Under the pieces are notes generated by a model. The model searched no databases. It had not been told where the DNA came from and worked only from the letters and a program-made list of their open reading frames with translations. Below are positions 63,008-64,000 of a stretch of DNA of 64,000 nucleotides, in pieces; within the stretch, counting starts at the first letter, position 1; every line of letters starts with the position of its first letter. Origin of the DNA: Desulforhopalus sp. (lineage in GTDB: Bacteria; Desulfobacterota; Desulfobulbia; Desulfobulbales; Desulfocapsaceae). Location: NCBI GenBank assembly GCA_030247675.1, contig JAOTRX010000006.1, positions 62,001-126,000 of the forward strand. Reading direction: 5' to 3'. A program made the position numbers and the translations under genes.

Positions 63008-63332
63008 GGTCTTTCCTCCTGTTGGTAGGGCATAATCTTCGGGAACGACATGTTTATGCGAAATCATCGTCGCCAGGCTACCACTCGCCGTCACTTTCTG
63101 CAAGATGGCCGAGGGCGGTGGAGATGTCAGGCTTCCCAGGCCGGGCATGTATAGCCGGCTTGTCCTCTATGTTTTCTCCATTATTCTTTTCTATGCTGCC
63201 TTGAAGTCAGGCGGCAGGCGAATTATTGTGCTCAGGGATTATGAAAAAACTGCCGAAGTTGCAGGGTAATGGCACCACCAGCCGATGATGGAACAGGGTG
63301 TCTTGGTCATTCAAATATCAAGAGGAGAAAAA
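63008..63332. other. 325-base divergent region before rubrerythrin
   Basis: Between the large exported protein (minus) and rubrerythrin (plus). It holds a probable rubrerythrin promoter at 63201-63229. No copy of the Fur-like operator is seen. Confidence 0.45.
63201..63229 (+). promoter_or_regulatory. Probable rubrerythrin promoter
   Basis: TTGAAG, 17 bases, TATTGT. Reasonable sigma-70 boxes, about 104 bases before the start codon. Confidence 0.35.
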
Positions 63333-63833
63333 ATGGCGACAACGACTGAAAACCTGAAAGAAGCCTTTGCTGGCGAAAGCCAGGCCAACCAAAAATACAA
63401 AGCCTATGCCAAGAAGGCGGAAAAGGATGGTTTTGCCAATATTGCCAAACTCTTCCGGACCACCGCCGAGGCCGAGCGAATTCATGCGGAAGGCCATCTT
63501 AAGGCCCTGGAGATGATCCACTCAACCGCCGAAAACCTGCAGGCGGCCATCGATGGAGAGACCTTCGAGTTCACCAAGATGTATCCGCCGATGGTCGAGC
63601 TGGCCCAGGCCGAGAGCCATAAAGCCAAGACCATGTTCAAATTTGCCGTCGATGCCGAAGAGGTCCACGCAAAGATCTACCAGAAGGCCCTTGATGCGGT
63701 GAAAAAGGGCGTGGATATGGACGTCAGCGATTTTTATCTTTGCCCGGTATGCGGCTATATAGAGGTTGGCAGCGCCCCGGAGAAATGCCCGGTTTGTGGT
63801 GCCCTGAAGAAGATTTTTGTGCAGGTTGATTGA
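63333..63833 (+). CDS. rbr: Rubrerythrin
   Basis: A 166-residue non-haem di-iron peroxidase. The ferritin-like helical domain has the diiron ligands in AGESQANQKY, EAERIHAEGH, MVELAQAESH and DAEEVHAKIYQ. The C-terminal rubredoxin-like site has CPVCGYIEVGSAPEKCPVCG, all four Cys. It reduces hydrogen peroxide in anaerobes. AAGAGGAGAAAAA precedes the ATG at 63333. It is monocistronic and followed by a strong hairpin. Confidence 0.97.
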   Translation: MATTTENLKEAFAGESQANQKYKAYAKKAEKDGFANIAKLFRTTAEAERIHAEGHLKALEMIHSTAENLQAAIDGETFEFTKMYPPMVELAQAESHKAKTMFKFAVDAEEVHAKIYQKALDAVKKGVDMDVSDFYLCPVCGYIEVGSAPEKCPVCGALKKIFVQVD

Positions 63834-63847
63834 TATCCGGCTGATGT

Positions 63848-63884
63848 TTCCGGCAGGCTGTCGTTGGAGTTCAGCCTGCCGGAA
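63848..63884 (+). terminator. Strong hairpin after rubrerythrin
   Basis: A perfect 13-bp stem, TTCCGGCAGGCTG against CAGCCTGCCGGAA with an 11-base loop. There is no good T-run, but it lies between convergent genes and likely ends both transcripts. Confidence 0.65.
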
Positions 63885-63930
63885 AATGTGTTCAACAAGG
63901 CCCGGCAACGCGTATGCCTTGGTTGACGTT

Positions 63931-64000
63931 CTACCTGAGATGCTTTTCCCGCAATAGTTTTTTATTGATCTTGCCGACGCTGGTTTTATCTATGGTCTCA
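63931..64000 (-). CDS. C-terminus of acyl-CoA synthetase (AMP-binding), partial
   Basis: The minus strand reads ETIDKTSVGKINKKLLREKH and two more residues, then TAG (stop at 63931-63933). The KTSVGKINKK motif, with its catalytic Lys, is the typical end of long-chain fatty-acid-CoA ligases. The gene continues beyond the right edge. Confidence 0.8.
   Translation of the reverse strand, partial: ETIDKTSVGKINKKLLREKHLR

Overview
The window reads as chromosomal DNA of a free-living, Gram-negative anaerobe, most likely a sulfate-reducer-type member of Desulfobacterota (old Deltaproteobacteria, Desulfobulbales-like). Pointers are the density of response regulators and hybrid kinases, PATAN/DUF4388 domains, a Rec-GGDEF of the Geobacter cGAMP-synthase kind, rubrerythrin with a rubredoxin-like zinc ribbon, a lactate/glycolate-type FAD plus Fe-S oxidoreductase pair, and many lipoproteins and outer-membrane parts. 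Taxonomy is inferred from gene content only. No rRNA, tRNA, CRISPR array, insertion sequence, integrase or phage gene was found.

Layout. 0-10 kb is a signalling block: Rec-GGDEF protein, two small membrane proteins, a HEAT/cNMP-like/PilZ-like regulator, a Rec-PATAN regulator, then a PP2C phosphatase, a membrane Ser/Thr kinase and an FHA protein. 10-15 kb is an ABC exporter of the GldA / GldFG-fusion / DUF4340 type. 14.7-18.3 kb holds an AlgJ-like and an AlgI-like protein for exopolysaccharide O-acetylation. 18.6-20.9 kb is the complete preQ0-to-preQ1 operon queC-queD-queE-queF, followed by yciH and ywbE. 21.7-25.6 kb is an unusual unit: TPR lipoprotein, ECF sigma factor, membrane TPR protein and an exported Gly/Asn-repeat protein. 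25.8-28.5 kb has a chemoreceptor and a periplasmic Cache protein. 28.9-33.6 kb encodes a TolC/MacA/MacB-type tripartite efflux system. 33.6-49 kb is again sensory and redox: a BvgS-like kinase, an SH3 protein, the GlcD/GlcF pair, an HD-GYP regulator overlapping a PhnD-type hybrid kinase, a DksA-like protein and a PATAN-PstS-OmpA fusion. 48.6-55.5 kb has PhoH, an OlsF-like double acyltransferase with an internal deletion, and a biotin-synthase-like radical SAM enzyme next to a NitT/TauT-type ABC transporter. 55.6-64 kb carries peroxide-stress type genes (zinc ribbon, Fur/PerR-like regulator with its operator, rubrerythrin), a nitroreductase, a radical SAM enzyme, an AlaC-like aminotransferase, an rRNA methyltransferase, a large periplasmic protein of unknown function and the last codons of an acyl-CoA synthetase.

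Cross-cutting signals. A roughly 56-bp dispersed element with an 8-bp-stem hairpin occurs seven times (six intact or nearly so, one half copy). All copies are intergenic, mostly just before a start codon, and one copy shows paired compensatory changes in the stem. A 17-nt sequence occurs exactly twice, before the nitroreductase and the aminotransferase, probably as a shared extended -10 promoter. A palindromic operator overlaps the -10 box of the Fur-like gene, and a weaker relative of it lies in front of the zinc-ribbon gene. Cyclic-dinucleotide signalling recurs: a GGDEF with Ser at the base-specificity position, an HD-GYP protein and a PilZ-like domain.
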